Both the position numbers and the translations under genes were made by a program. The notes under the pieces are model-generated. The model was not told the origin of the DNA. It worked only from the letters and a program-made list of their open reading frames with translations, and made no database searches. From Xiashengella succiniciproducens (GTDB taxonomy: Bacteria > Bacteroidota > Bacteroidia > Bacteroidales > Marinilabiliaceae), in contig NZ_CP098400.1 of assembly GCF_023674465.1 (NCBI RefSeq), positions 806,001-870,000 on the forward strand: a DNA stretch of 64,000 bases, read 5' to 3'. Shown here one piece after another: positions 1-10,300 of the stretch. The first letter of the stretch is position 1, and each line of letters starts with the position of its first letter.

Positions 1-24
1 TGGACAACATTAATTTAGTAGCTC

Positions 25-1263
25 ATGCTGTTTTATATTTATGAACACCTGCAATCATACAATCTCCCGGGACTGGGGATGTTTCAGTATATCACCTTTA
101 GGTCGGGTATGGCGATTATCCTGTCGTTGCTTATAGCGACGGTTTTCGGGAAGAGACTGATTGGAATACTGCAGAAGAAGCAGATAGGTGAGATAGTACG
201 TGACCTGGGACTGGAAGGTCAGTATCAAAAGAAGGGGACCCCGACCATGGGAGGTGTTCTGATTATTATCTCGATTCTTATCCCTGTACTGCTTTTTGCC
301 AGGCTCGACAACGTGTATATCCTGTTGATGATAATCACTGTTGTGTGGCTTGGGACTATTGGTTTTCTCGACGACTACATCAAGGTGTTTAAGAAAGATA
401 AGAAGGGACTTGCCGGAAGGTTTAAGATACTTGGTCAGGTGGGACTTGGTTTGATAGTAGGACTGACACTGTATTTCTGTGGTGATGTGGTTGCAAGGAT
501 TAAGACTCCTGTGCCGGCTGAGGAAAAGATTGAAATAATGCAGGAGGAAGCCTCCGTAGCTGCTGTGGTTGTTGAGACTATTAAGGCTCCCGTTACCAAT
601 GTCCCATTTTTCAAGAACAACAGGATAAATTACAGTTCGATATTCGATTTCCTTGGTGAGAAAGGGAAGTCCTGGGGCTGGGTCTTTTTTGTAATCGTGA
701 TCACTTTTATTATCACTGCCGTGTCCAACGGGGCCAATATGACCGACGGACTGGATGGGCTGGCTACAGGTGTCTCAGCGATAATAGGTGTTACGCTGGG
801 AATCTTTGCTTACCTATCGGGCCATACTATCTACGCCGATTATCTCAATATAATGTATATCCCCAACTCGCAGGAGCTGGTTGTCTTTATGGCTGCCTTT
901 ATCGGTGCTACGGTTGGGTTCCTCTGGTATAACTCCTTCCCGGCTCAGGTCTTTATGGGTGATACTGGAAGTCTTACCATTGGCGGTATCATTGCCGTAT
1001 TCTCAATATTGATAAGGATAGAACTGTTGCTGCCCATACTTTGCGGGGTGTTCTTTGTCGAGAGCCTTTCTGTGATTATTCAGGTAAGCTATTTCAAATA
1101 TACAAAGCGCAAATATGGCGAAGGCAGGAGGATATTCAAAATGGCTCCCCTGCACCACCATTATCAGATGAAGGGATTTGCTGAACCCAAGATAGTGACC
1201 CGTTTCTGGATAGTCAGCCTGCTGCTTGCTGTTCTGACTGTCGTAACACTTAAGATCAGGTAG
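25..1263 (+). CDS. mraY: Phospho-N-acetylmuramoyl-pentapeptide transferase
   Basis: MraY transfers phospho-MurNAc-pentapeptide from its UDP carrier to undecaprenyl phosphate, giving lipid I at the inner face of the cytoplasmic membrane. The 412-residue protein is polytopic. The catalytic aspartate pair lies in [10 protein letters not shown] (D116 and D117), followed by [12 protein letters not shown] near 240, [12 protein letters not shown] near 315 and the [10 protein letters not shown] loop near 380, all diagnostic of the family. It is longer than the E. coli enzyme because of a periplasmic insertion around residues 155-210, which I recall as normal for Bacteroidota. It opens the visible part of the dcw cluster, and murD starts 2 bases after its stop, so the two are almost certainly co-transcribed. 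The window starts only 24 bases upstream, so the promoter is not visible. Confidence 0.97.
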   Translation: MLFYIYEHLQSYNLPGLGMFQYITFRSGMAIILSLLIATVFGKRLIGILQKKQIGEIVRDLGLEGQYQKKGTPTMGGVLIIISILIPVLLFARLDNVYILLMIITVVWLGTIGFLDDYIKVFKKDKKGLAGRFKILGQVGLGLIVGLTLYFCGDVVARIKTPVPAEEKIEIMQEEASVAAVVVETIKAPVTNVPFFKNNRINYSSIFDFLGEKGKSWGWVFFVIVITFIITAVSNGANMTDGLDGLATGVSAIIGVTLGIFAYLSGHTIYADYLNIMYIPNSQELVVFMAAFIGATVGFLWYNSFPAQVFMGDTGSLTIGGIIAVFSILIRIELLLPILCGVFFVESLSVIIQVSYFKYTKRKYGEGRRIFKMAPLHHHYQMKGFAEPKIVTRFWIVSLLLAVLTVVTLKIR

Positions 1264-1265
1264 GA

Positions 1266-2711
1266 ATGCAAAAGGAACTTGTAATACTGGGTGCTGGTGA
1301 AAGCGGCGTTGCTGCAGCCTTGCTTGCAAAAGCAAAGGGTATTCCTGTGTTTGTAAGCGACAGCAGCACTATTGCGGAGAGGTTCAGAGCCGAACTGACT
1401 TCTGCCGGAATCACTTTTGAGGAGGGTGGCCATAGCAGGGATAGGATATTGGCTGCAGCTGAGGTAATCAAGAGTCCCGGTATTCCTGATAAGGTTGCGC
1501 TTATAAAGGACCTTGACCATGCAGGCATTCCGGTAATCTCGGATATCGAATTTGCAGCCCGTTACTCAAAGGCCCATATTGTTGGGATAACAGGCAGTAA
1601 CGGCAAGACAACGACTACACTGTGGATTTACCATATACTTAAGGTGGCCGGAATAGATGCTACCCTTTCGGGAAATGTGGGTGTCAGTCCCTGTCGTCAG
1701 CTTGCCGACAGAGATCCTGCAGTCTTTGTGATGGAACTAAGCAGTTTTCAACTCGACAGGATGTACCGCACAAGGGTCAACACTGCTGTGTTGACCAATA
1801 TCACACCCGATCACCTTGACAGGTATGATTACAAGTTTGAAAACTATCTTAACTCCAAACTGAGGATACTGCAAAACCAGGGTGAAGGTGACCGCTTTAT
1901 CTGGTGGACGGGAGATGCCGTTATGAAGGAACACTTCAGACCTGAGCTGACTCCCGCCTCTAAAGTGCCTTTCAGCCTGGGTAGTGTGGAACAATGCAGT
2001 GCAGTTCAGAGTGTTGAGGTACAGGATGCTTTGACTCATCTAGGCCTGTCCAATGGTGATGATTGCCAGTTATGTTGTAAGGCCAATGGAGGTAAGACTT
2101 CGTCGGCTATAATAAATGGTGACTCTTTGCATATAGAATTTGAAGGTAAGGTACTGGATGTACAACTTGATAAGGTAGCTCTCAAGGGAAGGCACAATCT
2201 GTGTAATGCAATGGCTGCATCACTTGCAGCTCTTAGTGCTGGAGCCTCACCTGAGGCCGTAGCCGAAGGTCTTGCTAGCTTCGAGGCAGTAGAACACCGG
2301 TTAGAACCCTGCGGTGAAGTTGACGGAGTCCTCTTTATAAATGACTCCAAAGCTACAAATACAGATTCCGCATGGTATGCCCTTGACAGTATGACAAGGC
2401 CTGTAGTTTGGATAGCCGGAGGTACCGACAAGGGTAATGACTATAGGGTACTCGAAGATCTGGCCCGTAGTAAGGTAAAGGCACTGATATGTATGGGAGT
2501 TGACAACTCCAAACTGATAAAGGCATTTGAAGGGGTAGTTTCCACCGTTGTCAGCACTGCAAGTCTGGATGACGCATTCAGGGCAGCAATAGAGAATGCC
2601 AGTAGCGGAGATGTAGTGCTACTTTCACCTGCTTGTGCAAGTTTTGACCTGTTTAAAAACTATGAACAGAGAGGAAAATTATTTAAAGAAAAAGTAAAGG
2701 AATTATTATAA
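1266..2711 (+). CDS. murD: UDP-N-acetylmuramoylalanine--D-glutamate ligase
   Basis: MurD adds D-glutamate to UDP-MurNAc-L-alanine in the cytoplasm using ATP. The 481-residue protein has the three Mur-ligase domains in order: an N-terminal UDP-binding Rossmann fold starting at VILGAGESGVAAA, a central ATPase with the P-loop GITGSNGKTTTT (about 107-118) and the ITPDHLDRY segment, and a C-terminal domain with FINDSKATNTDS and the late signature LLSPACASFD. The last motif is typical of MurD rather than MurC, E or F. Length is slightly above the usual 440-450 residues. The gene lies 2 bases after mraY and 78 bases before ftsW in the dcw cluster. Confidence 0.97.
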   Translation: MQKELVILGAGESGVAAALLAKAKGIPVFVSDSSTIAERFRAELTSAGITFEEGGHSRDRILAAAEVIKSPGIPDKVALIKDLDHAGIPVISDIEFAARYSKAHIVGITGSNGKTTTTLWIYHILKVAGIDATLSGNVGVSPCRQLADRDPAVFVMELSSFQLDRMYRTRVNTAVLTNITPDHLDRYDYKFENYLNSKLRILQNQGEGDRFIWWTGDAVMKEHFRPELTPASKVPFSLGSVEQCSAVQSVEVQDALTHLGLSNGDDCQLCCKANGGKTSSAIINGDSLHIEFEGKVLDVQLDKVALKGRHNLCNAMAASLAALSAGASPEAVAEGLASFEAVEHRLEPCGEVDGVLFINDSKATNTDSAWYALDSMTRPVVWIAGGTDKGNDYRVLEDLARSKVKALICMGVDNSKLIKAFEGVVSTVVSTASLDDAFRAAIENASSGDVVLLSPACASFDLFKNYEQRGKLFKEKVKELL

Positions 2712-2789
2712 GTGCACAAAGGTTCGAATGGTGGTAAAATAAGTGACACAATACTGCTGGGAAGGCAGTAGCTGTAAAATAGTAGTTAG

Positions 2790-3983
2790 ATGCGTGAAAC
2801 AATGAAGAAATATTTTAAGGGTGATCCTGTAATCTGGGTGGTGATAGTAATTCTTTCTACTATATCAGTGCTCTCAGTATACAGTGCCACCGGCTCTCTG
2901 GCTTACAAGCATCAGGGAGGCAATACTTCCTACTATTTGTTCAAGCAGCTTTTCTCACTGGGTATTGGCGTTGGCATTATCGTCTTTATTCACAATATCA
3001 ACTTCAGATGGATTGCCAGATTCAGCTTTGTGGCTCTGGCTATTTCGGTGGGATTGCTACTTGTGACTCTGTTTGCAGGTGTTAATCTTAATATGGCATC
3101 AAGGTGGCTTACCATTCCTGGTATTGGAATAACCTTCCAGCCTTCGGAAATGGCTAAGCTGGCATTGATAGTATGGGTAGCCAGACTTCTGGCTCAGCAT
3201 CAGAAACCTGATGCCCCAGCCTCGGAGGCATTCAAACCCATAATATCCTGGGTAGCAATCGTGGCTGGCCTTATTTTCAGGGAAAACCTGTCGACAGCCC
3301 TTCTTATAGTGGCTGTATCTTTTGCTATGATGTATGTAGGTCGGGTACCCATGAAATATCTTGCTGGAACTGGATTTATTGCAATTGCAGCTGTAGTTCT
3401 GTTGCTGCTGTTGGCTCCCAAGGTTGACTTCCTGCCACGTGCAGCCACCTGGACGGCACGTGTCGAACAGTTTTTCGATCCCGAAAAGGCAGATGATGCT
3501 TCAAGCTATCAGTCGGTTCAAAGTAAGATTGCAATTGCAAATGGTGGCCTTTTGGGTAAGGGGCCTGGCAACAGCATTCAAAGAAACTTCATCCCTCACC
3601 CTTATAGTGACTTCATATTTGCAATTATTGCAGAGGAGTACGGACTGTTCGGTCCGATGGTTGTAATATTGTGTTACATAATCCTTCTCGCCAGGATAGG
3701 GGTGATAATTAGGAAGAGTAATACGACCTTCCCGGCCTTCCTGGCTTTGGGTCTTGGACTTATGCTCGTTTCCCAGGCCTTTGTCAACATGGGTGTGGCT
3801 GTAGGTATCTTCCCGGTTACGGGACAGCCGCTACCTCTTATTAGTCTGGGTACAACGTCTGTGTTCTTTACCTGTGCGAGCTTTGGACTAATACTCGGAG
3901 TCAGCAGATACAACGAAGAAAGGGAAAAGGAAGCTGAGGGTGCTGACGATAATGATGCTGGTGAGCAGGACGAAGAAGGGTAG
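2790..3983 (+). CDS. ftsW: Lipid II polymerase/cell division protein FtsW (SEDS family)
   Basis: FtsW is the division-specific SEDS glycan polymerase that works with a class B penicillin-binding protein at the septum. The 397-residue protein is a multi-helix membrane protein with SEDS landmarks: a TIPGIGITFQPSEMAKLAL segment near 110, a large periplasmic loop with NSIQRNFIPHPYSDFIFAIIAEE near 270, and GQPLPLISLGTTS near 345. The C-terminal tail is short and very acidic (EEREKEAEGADDNDAGEQDEEG) and must be cytoplasmic. Two in-frame ATG codons, at 2790 and 2802, are both plausible; the second gives MKKYFKGD and may be the true start. It sits between murD and murG, as in other Bacteroidota dcw clusters, which favours FtsW over RodA. 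Confidence 0.95.
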   Translation: MRETMKKYFKGDPVIWVVIVILSTISVLSVYSATGSLAYKHQGGNTSYYLFKQLFSLGIGVGIIVFIHNINFRWIARFSFVALAISVGLLLVTLFAGVNLNMASRWLTIPGIGITFQPSEMAKLALIVWVARLLAQHQKPDAPASEAFKPIISWVAIVAGLIFRENLSTALLIVAVSFAMMYVGRVPMKYLAGTGFIAIAAVVLLLLLAPKVDFLPRAATWTARVEQFFDPEKADDASSYQSVQSKIAIANGGLLGKGPGNSIQRNFIPHPYSDFIFAIIAEEYGLFGPMVVILCYIILLARIGVIIRKSNTTFPAFLALGLGLMLVSQAFVNMGVAVGIFPVTGQPLPLISLGTTSVFFTCASFGLILGVSRYNEEREKEAEGADDNDAGEQDEEG

Positions 3984-4007
3984 ACTGAATCAGATAAAAG
4001 CGGTAAT

Positions 4008-5117
4008 ATGGAAAAGCGAAATCCAAAAATAATAATCAGCGGTGGAGGTACAGGGGGACATATCTTCCCGGCCATTTCCATAGCAGATGCACTAAGGAGG
4101 GCAATGCCTTCCTGTGAGATACTCTTTGTTGGAGCACTTGGCAGGATGGAGATGGACAGGGTTCCGGCTGCCGGCTACAAGATAGTAGGACTACCGGTTG
4201 CAGGCTTTCAGAGAAGGCTTACATGGAAGAACCTGTCCTTCTTTTACAGGCTGGCTGCAAGCATGATCAAAGCAAGACAGGTAATTCGCAGTTTTCGTCC
4301 CGATGTAGCAGTTGGTGTGGGAGGTTATGCCAGCGGACCGGTACTACGGGCCGCTGCTGCTGCGGGAGTTCCGACTGTCCTGCAGGAGCAAAACAGTTTT
4401 CCCGGGGTGACCAACCGTATCCTTTCCAAAAAGGCAGCTGCTATTTGCGTTGCCTATCCTGAGATGGAGCGCTTTTTCCCGGCCGAAAAGATAATATTTA
4501 CCGGTAACCCGGTACGCAGTACTCTTACTCAAAACCTCAACCTGCAGGAGGCCTATGCCGAATTTGGGCTGGATCCTTCGCTTCCGACCATCCTTGTAAT
4601 TGGTGGAAGTCTGGGGGCTGGCAGCATCAACAGAGGTATGCTTGAAAGGATTGAGTTGGTAAGGGGAAGGAAGGTCCAGGTGCTGTGGCAGACCGGAAGG
4701 AATTACCATGAAAATATTCAAAGAGAACTTCTGCCTATGGGCCTGAGCAATGTAAAGGTACTGCCCTTTATCTCAAGGATGGATTTTGCCTATGGTATTG
4801 CAGATGTGGTGGTGTCAAGGGCAGGAGCGAGTTCAATCAGCGAACTTGCGTTGCTGGGTAAGGCATCAATATTGGTGCCGTCACCAAATGTGGCAGAAGA
4901 CCACCAGACCAAAAATGCCATGGCACTGGTGGATAAGTCGGCTGCCATCCTTGTAAGGGATGCAGAGGCTGGTGAGAAACTGCTGCCTGAAGCATTGAGA
5001 TTGTTGGACGAGCAGGATTTGAGAAAGGACCTGTCAAATAATATCAGGTTGTTTGCCCGTCCCAATGCGGATAGGGATATTGCCGAAGAGGTACTGAAAC
5101 TATGTGGTATTGAATAA
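4008..5117 (+). CDS. murG: UDP-GlcNAc:undecaprenyl-pyrophosphoryl-MurNAc-pentapeptide GlcNAc transferase
   Basis: MurG converts lipid I to lipid II at the cytoplasmic membrane surface by adding GlcNAc. The 369-residue protein has the two-Rossmann GT-B fold: the N-terminal glycine loop GGGTGGHIFPA (about 12-22), a second loop VGVGGYASGP near 103, LQEQNSFPGVTNR near 126, and the C-terminal nucleotide-sugar part with VIGGSLGAGSIN near 198 and SRAGASSISELALLGK near 272, followed by PNVAEDHQTKNA. Length matches the family. The gene starts 24 bases after ftsW and ends 12 bases before murC, inside the dcw operon. Confidence 0.97.
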   Translation: MEKRNPKIIISGGGTGGHIFPAISIADALRRAMPSCEILFVGALGRMEMDRVPAAGYKIVGLPVAGFQRRLTWKNLSFFYRLAASMIKARQVIRSFRPDVAVGVGGYASGPVLRAAAAAGVPTVLQEQNSFPGVTNRILSKKAAAICVAYPEMERFFPAEKIIFTGNPVRSTLTQNLNLQEAYAEFGLDPSLPTILVIGGSLGAGSINRGMLERIELVRGRKVQVLWQTGRNYHENIQRELLPMGLSNVKVLPFISRMDFAYGIADVVVSRAGASSISELALLGKASILVPSPNVAEDHQTKNAMALVDKSAAILVRDAEAGEKLLPEALRLLDEQDLRKDLSNNIRLFARPNADRDIAEEVLKLCGIE

Positions 5118-5129
5118 AAGAGAAACACG

Positions 5130-6527
5130 ATGATGCTTCCTGACGAGATAAAGAGAGTGTGGCTGATAGGGATAGGTGGTATTGGAATGAGTGCCCTGGC
5201 ACGTTATTTCAAACTGCGCGGCTGTATGGTGGCAGGTTATGACCGTACCCCATCGCCGGTTACCGAAGCTCTTCAGGAGGAAGGCATAGAGGTAGTTTTT
5301 GACGAAAATCCCGATCTGATAGGCCCACCATTCAGGGCTAAGGAGGGGACATTGATAATTTTCACTCCTGCAGTAGGGGAAGATCAGGCTCAGCTCGTCT
5401 TCTTTAGGGAGGGAGGTTTTACTGTTATGAAGAGGGCTCAGGTGCTAGGTATTGTAAGTCGGGGAAGCAGGAGTGTCTGTATTGCCGGTACTCACGGCAA
5501 GACCACGATAACAACACTGACAGCTCATCTGTACAGGGAAAGCAGTTTGGGTTGCTGTGCCTTCCTTGGTGGTATTGCCAAGAACTTCAATACAAACTTC
5601 CTTTGGGATGAGACATCCGAGTATGTGGTGCTGGAGGCTGATGAGTTTGACCGTTCCTTCCTGTGGCTTAGGCCATACACGGCATTGATTTCTGCAGTTG
5701 ATGCCGACCACCTGGATGTGTACGGCACACGTGAGAGTTTCCTTGAAGCCTTTGCGGAGTTTGCTTCCGGAGTAGTGAGCGGGGGTAGCCTGCTGATAAA
5801 AGATGGTTTACCTCTGGACCTGTCAAAGCTGGATCCGGGTGTGAACATCTATACCTACTCGCTGAATAGTAAGAGAGCTGATTTTTACGCTGAAAATATA
5901 AGGATAGATAAGGGTTCCTATTGCTTTGATCTTATGACACCTGCAGGTGTCATAAGCGGGCTTGAAATGGGCATACCTGGGCTGCTGAATGTTGAGAATG
6001 CTGTTGGCGCCATGGGACTGGCTTTGCTTAACGGAGTGCAGCCAGATGAGATTCGCAGGGCTTTACCTATGTTCAGGGGTATCAGGCGCCGTTTTGATAT
6101 CTGGCATAAGACTGAAGACTTTGCCTTTATTGATGATTATGCTCACCATCCCGAGGAAATCAGGGCTACAGTGCAGAGTGTTAGACTGATGTATCCCGGT
6201 TATCATCTGACCGGAGTATTTCAGCCTCACCTATATACCAGAACCCGTGATTTTGCTGATGGCTTTGCTGATGCCTTGTCGTTGCTCGATGAGGTAGTAC
6301 TGGCAGATATATATCCGGCAAGGGAAGAACCTATTCCGGGCATCACCAGCAGGAGCATAGGGGAACTGATTAGTGGTACTCCGGTAACTTATGTAGAGTA
6401 TGATAAACTAATTGAGAGTCTGACGCCAAGAAAGGATGTACCGCAGGTCATCCTGACCATGGGGGCTGGGGATATAGACAGGCTGGTTCCTGTGCTTGCT
6501 GAGAAGTTTAAACTATTGAAAAAGTAA
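5130..6527 (+). CDS. murC: UDP-N-acetylmuramate--L-alanine ligase
   Basis: MurC adds the first residue, L-alanine, of the peptidoglycan stem peptide to UDP-MurNAc. The 465-residue protein begins with a Rossmann UDP-binding motif GIGGIGMSALARYF (about 14-27), has the ATP-binding loop AGTHGKTTITTL at about 119-130, and EADEFDRSFLW near 170, all MurC-like. FIDDYAHHPEEIRAT near 330 and FQPHLYTRTRDF near 365 are the usual C-terminal MurC signatures. A second start codon (ATG ATG) lies one codon downstream and is equally possible. It follows murG by 12 bases. A gap of 114 bases separates it from ftsQ. Confidence 0.97.
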   Translation: MMLPDEIKRVWLIGIGGIGMSALARYFKLRGCMVAGYDRTPSPVTEALQEEGIEVVFDENPDLIGPPFRAKEGTLIIFTPAVGEDQAQLVFFREGGFTVMKRAQVLGIVSRGSRSVCIAGTHGKTTITTLTAHLYRESSLGCCAFLGGIAKNFNTNFLWDETSEYVVLEADEFDRSFLWLRPYTALISAVDADHLDVYGTRESFLEAFAEFASGVVSGGSLLIKDGLPLDLSKLDPGVNIYTYSLNSKRADFYAENIRIDKGSYCFDLMTPAGVISGLEMGIPGLLNVENAVGAMGLALLNGVQPDEIRRALPMFRGIRRRFDIWHKTEDFAFIDDYAHHPEEIRATVQSVRLMYPGYHLTGVFQPHLYTRTRDFADGFADALSLLDEVVLADIYPAREEPIPGITSRSIGELISGTPVTYVEYDKLIESLTPRKDVPQVILTMGAGDIDRLVPVLAEKFKLLKK

Positions 6528-6641
6528 TTGTTATTGTTAAAAACTATAGTCAAAGTGTTGATAATTATTGATCCTGACTTGCAGGGTCTTGAGTTTAAAA
6601 CAGTTATATTTAGCCGGTCAGGCGGCTTTCGGGAATAAGAT

Positions 6642-7370
6642 ATGAGAAAGGCTGTCAAAATATTGAAGTGGGGTATTGTACTGGTGTACTTTCCTGTGAT
6701 GTTGTCCTTTGTGGCAGTCAGTCACAGGTCTGTAGTCTGTTCGGATGTCAGAGTGTATGTCAAGGATAGTGCAGAAGCCCGCTTTATAGATGCTGCCGAG
6801 ATAAGAAAGCTACTGCTTGACAAATATCCCTCATTGCTGGGTGAGCCGGTTAGGAGTTTGAACTTTGAGGAATTAGAGAACTTTGTTAAGCGTAACAGTT
6901 CGGTTCGTACCTGTGAGGTATTTAATTCGGGTTCCGGAGTTTTAAACATAGAACTGACCCAGTACAAACCTATTGTCAGGGTGCTGGCATCAAACGGAAC
7001 TTTCTATCTTGACAGTGAAGGACATCAGATACCTGTATCGTCGCGTTTTTCGGCAAGAGTACTTGTTGCAAACGGAACAATACCGGACGATAAAACAGAA
7101 CTGTTGAATGTGGCTCGTCTGATCGCTTCCGATCCCTTCTGGGAGGCTCAGTTTGAGCAACTTTATATACGTAGAAATAACGATTACGTTTTGGTACCAC
7201 GGGTTGGTGATCATTTGATACTGCTCGGTCCGCCTGAGGAAGTTGAGATCAAACTGAGAAACCTCAGGGCTTTATATCAAAGTGGACTGGACCCAAAGGA
7301 GTGGAACGAATACAAGGTGATCAACCTGAAGTTTAAGAATCAGGTGATCTGTTCGAGATGTAAGTTATAG
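6642..7370 (+). CDS. ftsQ: Cell division protein FtsQ/DivIB
   Basis: FtsQ is a bitopic divisome protein that links early and late division proteins in the periplasm. The 242-residue protein has a short basic cytoplasmic stretch (MRKAVKILK), one transmembrane helix (about residues 9-28) and a periplasmic part. Sequence conservation in FtsQ is low, so the call rests on position between murC and ftsA, topology, a POTRA-like segment (about 40-110), and the late FYLDSEGHQIPVSSRFS segment, which resembles the FtsQ beta domain. The 114-base gap upstream has no visible gene. ftsA begins 45 bases downstream. Confidence 0.9.
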   Translation: MRKAVKILKWGIVLVYFPVMLSFVAVSHRSVVCSDVRVYVKDSAEARFIDAAEIRKLLLDKYPSLLGEPVRSLNFEELENFVKRNSSVRTCEVFNSGSGVLNIELTQYKPIVRVLASNGTFYLDSEGHQIPVSSRFSARVLVANGTIPDDKTELLNVARLIASDPFWEAQFEQLYIRRNNDYVLVPRVGDHLILLGPPEEVEIKLRNLRALYQSGLDPKEWNEYKVINLKFKNQVICSRCKL

Positions 7371-7415
7371 TAGTGAGTAAAGAAGATTTTTTAGATATAG
7401 ATAAACCCCATAGAA

Positions 7416-8771
7416 ATGAATCAAGAAGCTAAACTGGTTGCTGCTATTGATATCGGAACCACCAAGGTTGTGGCTATTGCCGGGCGCAGGTATCCTGACG
7501 GCGAAGTGGAAATTCTGGGAGTGGAGAAGACGCCTTCAACCGGTGTCAAGAGGGGCGTGATTCTGAATATTGAAGAGACTGTTTCTGCGATCAGGGAGGT
7601 GGTTTCCCGTCTTGAAACAAGGCTTGATGTGCGTATTGGTGAAGTATATGTGGGTATGGCCGGCTATTCAATGAAGAGCCTTACAAATCGTTGTTACCGG
7701 TTTATCGATCCAAATAAGGAGATTTCTACCTTTGATCTTGAAGAACTTAGAAAAGACAGTCATAAGATATCACTGGAGCCAGGAGAGAAGGTAATCCACG
7801 TAATAGCGCAGGATTATAGTGTGGATAATGAGCATGGAGAAAGGAATCCTGTCGGTATGGCTGGTCACAGGCTGGAAGGATACTACCATGTTGTTATAGG
7901 TCGTATGACTGCTATCAAGAACATAGAGAAGTGTATTCACAGGGCTGGTCTTCAACTCAAGGGTATAATTCTTGAACCTTTGGCTTCCGCTCACGCTGTA
8001 CTTACTAAGGACGAGATGGAGGGCGGTGTAGTAATGGTTGACATTGGTGGAGGCACAACCGACCTGGCAATCTTCCAGAACGGAGTTGTTCGTCATACTG
8101 CTGTTATTCCCTTTGGTGGAAACGTAGTTACCAACGACATCAAAGAAGGCTGTTCTCTACTTTTCAAGCAAGCTGAGATGCTCAAGGTGCAGTTTGCCTC
8201 AGCTATGAGCAGTCTGGTACGTGAGGACCTCTATGTATCAATCCCAGGCATGCCCGGTTGGGAAGCCAAGGAGATATCTTTCAGGAACCTGGCTGCAATA
8301 GTTCAGGCTCGTATGGAAGAAATCATTGAGTATGTTGCACATCACATAGAAAAATCCGGATATTACGATAGGCTCTCAATGGGAGTGGTAGTAACCGGAG
8401 GAGGAGCATTGCTTAAGGATATTGCTCATCTGATCAAGCTCAAGACAGGACTTGAGGTAAGGATAGGAAGGCCGTCAAGATATCTTGGTACGACCGATAT
8501 TGCACCTGATCAGATGCCTTTCTACTCTACAGCTGTTGGTCTGCTGGTCGGTGCTTCCGAATATGCAGCTAAGCAGGTTGTAGAGGCTAAATTGTTTGAA
8601 ATGCCACCTGTAGCTGAACAGCCTCAGAAGGAAGAGGTGCGCAGAACAGTAAGAACCAAGACTACTAAGCCGAAATCTGAAAAGGAACCTACACTTTATA
8701 CAGGAGATCTTTTTGAGGCCATTAAGAATAGGATCGCGGGGATATTTGACGAAAAGGACGTTGAGATGTAG
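7416..8771 (+). CDS. ftsA: Cell division protein FtsA
   Basis: FtsA is an actin-like ATPase that anchors FtsZ filaments to the membrane. The 451-residue protein starts with the phosphate-1 motif AAIDIGTTKVVAIAG, has the SHS2/1C subdomain (about 85-160), the phosphate-2 motif MVDIGGGTTDLAIF near 210 and the adenosine motif VVTGGGALLKDI near 330. A basic linker (about 405-430) leads to the C-terminal stretch LFEAIKNRIAGIF, a likely amphipathic membrane-targeting helix. It is 38 bases upstream of ftsZ, the usual partner. Confidence 0.96.
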   Translation: MNQEAKLVAAIDIGTTKVVAIAGRRYPDGEVEILGVEKTPSTGVKRGVILNIEETVSAIREVVSRLETRLDVRIGEVYVGMAGYSMKSLTNRCYRFIDPNKEISTFDLEELRKDSHKISLEPGEKVIHVIAQDYSVDNEHGERNPVGMAGHRLEGYYHVVIGRMTAIKNIEKCIHRAGLQLKGIILEPLASAHAVLTKDEMEGGVVMVDIGGGTTDLAIFQNGVVRHTAVIPFGGNVVTNDIKEGCSLLFKQAEMLKVQFASAMSSLVREDLYVSIPGMPGWEAKEISFRNLAAIVQARMEEIIEYVAHHIEKSGYYDRLSMGVVVTGGGALLKDIAHLIKLKTGLEVRIGRPSRYLGTTDIAPDQMPFYSTAVGLLVGASEYAAKQVVEAKLFEMPPVAEQPQKEEVRRTVRTKTTKPKSEKEPTLYTGDLFEAIKNRIAGIFDEKDVEM

Positions 8772-8809
8772 TATGCCATCTGGCATAGTTAACACTGAAA
8801 AAGGCTTAT

Positions 8810-10282
8810 ATGACTGAGGATTTGATCAATTTTGATATTCCAAGCAATCAGACTTCCATTATTAAGGTGATAGGAGTAGGTGGAGGTGGAAGTAATGCTG
8901 TTAACTACATGTACAACCTGGGAATTAAGGATGTAAACTTTGTGGTTTGCAACACTGATGCCCAGGCCCTGGCCAATAGTCCTGTACCCACGAGGGTACA
9001 GCTTGGCTCATCCCTTACTGAGGGACGTGGTGCAGGCAATAAGCCTGAAAGGGGAAGACAGGCTGCTATTGAAAGCATAAACGATCTGACAAGAGTATTG
9101 GATGACGGTACCAAGATGGTATTTATCACTGCCGGAATGGGTGGTGGTACTGGTACCGGTGCGGCTCCTGTTATTGCCAAGGTGGCAAAGGATATGGGTA
9201 TTCTTACCGTAGGTATAGTTACAATCCCATTCAAATGGGAGGGCCACTTGCGTATCAATCAGGCCATTGAGGGAATCTCAGAAATGGAAAAGCATGTAGA
9301 TTCTCTTCTGGTCATCAACAATGAGCGTTTGCGTGAAATGTACGGTGACCTTAAGGTCAGCGTCGCTTTCTCAAAGGCCGATAATGTTCTGGCTACTGCA
9401 GCCAAGGGTATTGCTGAAATCATTACTGTACATGGTTATGTCAACGTTGACTTCGCTGATGTTGAGACTGTGATGAAGGACAGTGGTGTGGCCATAATGG
9501 GCTCGGGGGCCGGTTCGGGTGAACATCGTGCTATCGATGCAATTGAGGCTGCTCTTGAATCTCCGTTGCTCAATAATAACAATATAAAAGGTGCAGGTAA
9601 TATTCTGCTGAACATTACATCCGGTGTTGATGAGATCACTATGGATGAGGTTGGCATTATCACTGATTACGTACAGAATAAGGTAGGTCGCTCAGCCTCC
9701 ATCATCTGGGGTACAGGAATAGATTCCAGACTCAAGGATGAGGTTGTGGTTACCATTATTGCCACCGGATTCGCTTCTGGCAATATGGAAGAGAAAAAGC
9801 CTGAGAAGCCGCAAAAGAAGGTGATGCGCCTTGAAATAGATGATGAAGGCAACCTGCATAAGGCATTCGACCTGGTAGAAGAGACCTTTGACGAGGAGGA
9901 GGAAGAAGGGAATGCAAGGGTTGTAACCTTTAATAATTTTGAGGAGGAGACCAGGAGGAAGGTAGAGCTACTCTATGGTTCTGATGACGAAGAAGAGGAC
10001 GAGGACGACATCTTCAACCTTAGCGATGAGCCGGAGGAAATAAGTCTCTTTGTCCGTGGAAGTGACGGGTCGCGCATAAAGGTTGATGCTGACGATCTGT
10101 ATGATGAAGGTCGGCTTGATGAAATAGAAAATGTACCGGCCTACAAACGCAGAAATGTTAGTTTTACACAGACCTCCAAGAGCACCGAGACTAAGGTGTC
10201 GAGGTTTTCAATCTCCAAGGATGGCACGGGTAAGCCAAAGATTGGACCAAACAACCGCTTTTTACACGATAACGTCGATTAG
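8810..10282 (+). CDS. ftsZ: Cell division protein FtsZ
   Basis: FtsZ is the tubulin-like GTPase that forms the Z-ring. The 490-residue protein has the first glycine loop GVGGGGSNAVNYM (about 22-34), the tubulin signature GGGTGTGAAPVIA (111-123) and the T7-loop region near NVDFADVETVM. The globular core ends near residue 325. A long acidic, charged linker follows, and VPAYKRRNVSF near 445-455 looks like the conserved C-terminal peptide that binds FtsA, with an unusual extra tail of about 35 residues after it. It is the last gene of the dcw cluster; a terminator hairpin begins 19 bases downstream. Confidence 0.97.
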   Translation: MTEDLINFDIPSNQTSIIKVIGVGGGGSNAVNYMYNLGIKDVNFVVCNTDAQALANSPVPTRVQLGSSLTEGRGAGNKPERGRQAAIESINDLTRVLDDGTKMVFITAGMGGGTGTGAAPVIAKVAKDMGILTVGIVTIPFKWEGHLRINQAIEGISEMEKHVDSLLVINNERLREMYGDLKVSVAFSKADNVLATAAKGIAEIITVHGYVNVDFADVETVMKDSGVAIMGSGAGSGEHRAIDAIEAALESPLLNNNNIKGAGNILLNITSGVDEITMDEVGIITDYVQNKVGRSASIIWGTGIDSRLKDEVVVTIIATGFASGNMEEKKPEKPQKKVMRLEIDDEGNLHKAFDLVEETFDEEEEEGNARVVTFNNFEEETRRKVELLYGSDDEEEDEDDIFNLSDEPEEISLFVRGSDGSRIKVDADDLYDEGRLDEIENVPAYKRRNVSFTQTSKSTETKVSRFSISKDGTGKPKIGPNNRFLHDNVD

Positions 10283-10300
10283 GATTTTCGTTTAATAATA